This document shows positions 3,805 through 5,219 of a stretch of 5,219 bases of DNA, in pieces. The stretch lies in NCBI GenBank assembly GCA_964544115.1, contig CAZJBP010000222.1, positions 1-5,219 on the forward strand, in the 5' to 3' direction. Below the pieces are notes generated by a model. That model did not search any database. It was not told where the DNA came from and saw nothing but the letters and a program-made list of their open reading frames with translations. Both the position numbers and the translations under genes were made by a program. The stretch's first letter is position 1. Each line of letters starts with the position of its first letter. Source of the DNA: CAZJBP01 sp964544115. Its GTDB lineage: Bacteria; Verrucomicrobiota; Kiritimatiellia; UBA8416; JADHWI01.

Positions 3805-5219
3805 ATGCGCGGCGTGCGCAAGCATTTCGGCGCGACGACGGCGCTGGACGGGGTGGATGTCTCGGTCCGCGCCGGAACGGTGCGCGCGCTGGTGGGCGAG
3901 AACGGGGCCGGGAAGAGCACGCTCATGAAGGTGCTGTCCGGCGCCCTGGCCCCGGATGCGGGCGAGATGCGGCTGGACGGGGAGCCGTTCGCGCCGGCCG
4001 GCCCGCTCGACGCCCGCCGCCGCGGCGTGGCGATGATCTACCAGGAGCTTTCCCTCGCCGACCGGCTGAGCGTTGAGGAGAACCTGTTTCTCGGCATCGA
4101 AGAAACGCGCGGCGGGTTCGTCCTGCGCCGCCGGGCGCGGGAGCGGGCGCGCGAAGCCCTCGCCCAGCTCGGCCACGCGGACCTCCCGATCGACGCCCGC
4201 GCGGGCGACCTCTCCGCCGGCGAGCGCCAGGTGGTGGAGATCGCGCGGGCCGTGGTCTCCGGCTGCCGCGTGCTGGTGCTGGACGAGCCCACCAGCAGCC
4301 TGGGCCGGGCCGATGCCGAACGGCTGTTCGCGCTGATTCGTCGGCTGCGCGACCAGGGCCTGGCAATCGTCTACATCTCGCACTTCATCGAGGAGGTAAA
4401 GCAGGTGGCCGACACGTTCACGGTCCTGCGCGACGGCCGCAGCGTCGGAGAGGGCGATACGGCTTCCGCCTCCGCGGGCGACATCGTGGCGATGATGGTC
4501 GGCCGCCGCGTGGACGACCTGTACCGCCGCCGCCGCCGGGCCGGGGCGGAGCGGCCGGCGGGCGAGCCGCTGCTCGAGGTGCGGGGCCTGGCGGGCGCCG
4601 TCAAGCCGGTGTGCGCCGACCTGTTGCTGCGCCGCGGCGAGGTGCTGGGGCTGGCGGGCCTGGTCGGCGCCGGCCGCACGGAGCTGTTCCGCGCGGTGTT
4701 CGGCCTCGACCCCGTGCGGCAAGGCACTGTGCGGGTCGGCGCGTATACCAGCCCCGCCTCGCCCGCCCGCCGCTGGGCGCAGGGCGTGGGCCTGCTGAGC
4801 GAGGACCGCAAGACCGAGGGCCTGGCCACCGCGCTGTCCGTGGCGGAGAACCTGACGCTCTCCCGCCTGCCTGGCCTGCGCGCCCGGGGGCCCCTGGCGT
4901 GGATCGTGCCGCCGTCGCTCCAGGCCCGCGCCGCCGCCGCGTGGGCCGACCGGCTGGGCGTGCGCTGCCGGGATGTGGGCCAGCGCGTGGGCGACCTCTC
5001 CGGCGGCAACCAGCAGAAGGTGGCGCTGGCCCGCCTGCTGCACCACGATGTGGACGTGCTGCTGCTGGACGAGCCGACGCGCGGCATCGACGTGGGCAGC
5101 AAGGCCGAGATCTACCGCCTGATCGAGGACCTGGCCGCGCGCGGAAAGGCCGTGGTGCTCATCAGCAGCTACCTGCCGGAGCTGCTGGGCGTTTGCGACC
5201 GGATCGCGGTGATGTGCCG
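3805..5219 (+). CDS. CUT2-family sugar ABC transporter ATPase, tandem NBDs (3' end outside window)
   Basis: 471 codons are present; the gene runs off the window about 30 codons short of the family's roughly 500. It is the cytoplasmic, RbsA/MglA-like motor that energises import of the solute bound by the upstream protein. NBD1 has Walker A GENGAGKST (31-39), Q-loop Q80, signature LSAGERQ (137-143), Walker B VLVLDEP (156-162) and H-loop His193. An Arg-rich linker (about 234-250) follows. NBD2 has the degenerate P-loop GLVGAGRTE (285-293), LSEDRK (331-336), signature LSGGNQQK (398-405) and Walker B LLLDEPTRGIDVGSK (419-433), with ISS in place of the H-loop His. Those NBD2 changes are normal for this family. 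The start is uncertain. ATG 3805 has no Shine-Dalgarno and trims about six residues compared with RbsA. The frame is open upstream to 3724, but only CTG-type starts are available there. A permease gene would be expected next. Confidence 0.93.
   Translation, partial: MRGVRKHFGATTALDGVDVSVRAGTVRALVGENGAGKSTLMKVLSGALAPDAGEMRLDGEPFAPAGPLDARRRGVAMIYQELSLADRLSVEENLFLGIEETRGGFVLRRRARERAREALAQLGHADLPIDARAGDLSAGERQVVEIARAVVSGCRVLVLDEPTSSLGRADAERLFALIRRLRDQGLAIVYISHFIEEVKQVADTFTVLRDGRSVGEGDTASASAGDIVAMMVGRRVDDLYRRRRRAGAERPAGEPLLEVRGLAGAVKPVCADLLLRRGEVLGLAGLVGAGRTELFRAVFGLDPVRQGTVRVGAYTSPASPARRWAQGVGLLSEDRKTEGLATALSVAENLTLSRLPGLRARGPLAWIVPPSLQARAAAAWADRLGVRCRDVGQRVGDLSGGNQQKVALARLLHHDVDVLLLDEPTRGIDVGSKAEIYRLIEDLAARGKAVVLISSYLPELLGVCDRIAVMC

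Noticed and set aside
4657..4683. Second P-loop of the ATPase (GLVGAGRTE) read as an inactivating mutation
   Set aside because: The Lys-to-Arg change and the loss of the second H-loop His are the normal state of RbsA/MglA-type tandem ATPases.
3727..5046. Long minus-strand open frame opposite the ABC ATPase (439 codons)
   Set aside because: It is antisense to a gene with every expected ABC motif. Long antisense frames are common in high-GC coding DNA, and the translation is low-complexity (Ala/Gln/Arg/His).

Overview
This is a GC-rich bacterial window that contains a 100-N scaffold gap, so it comes from a draft or metagenome-style assembly. No rRNA or tRNA gene was seen that could place it taxonomically. 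The best hint is the minus-strand gene at 485-1300. It carries two zinc ribbons of the form CxxCGxxI.AP...AG....CPxCGxxLxVP, which I associate with Planctomycetes/Verrucomicrobia/Lentisphaerae/Kiritimatiellota (PVC) bacteria. This is an inference. Signal peptides, sigma-54 and a CUT2-type sugar ABC transporter fit a Gram-negative-type cell.

Left block (1-2504). The window opens inside rpoN: the last 154 codons of sigma-54, with the DNA-binding HTH and the RpoN box. It converges, with only 18 bases between stop codons, on a gene for an HU-like DNA-binding protein fused to two zinc ribbons. That gene diverges across a 248-bp intergenic region from a gene for a 314-residue protein with two PAS domains and no visible output domain. 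The intergenic region holds a near-perfect sigma-54 -24/-12 promoter (1488-1503) pointing at the PAS gene, with short repeated motifs upstream that could be activator sites. The promoter position also shows that the PAS protein starts at ATG 1549 rather than at the upstream ATG 1414.

Gap (2505-2604). The run is exactly 100 Ns, which is a customary placeholder length. The order and distance of the two blocks should not be taken as proven.

Right block (2605-5219). This is the start of a sugar ABC transporter operon. A plausible sigma-70-type promoter and a short leader hairpin precede a secreted substrate-binding protein of the ribose/galactose (type 1 periplasmic binding) family. A 105-bp spacer follows, with a small tandem repeat and a hairpin. 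Next comes the tandem-NBD ATPase of the RbsA/MglA (CUT2) family, cut off by the window end about 30 codons short of its expected length. A permease gene would be expected just outside the window. The binding protein would capture a sugar or sugar-like ligand in the periplasm, and the ATPase would power its import. The ligand cannot be named from sequence.

No mobile element, CRISPR array or clear novel multi-gene system is visible. The most interesting items are the sigma-54 promoter in front of an output-less PAS protein close to rpoN itself, and the HU/double-zinc-ribbon fusion.
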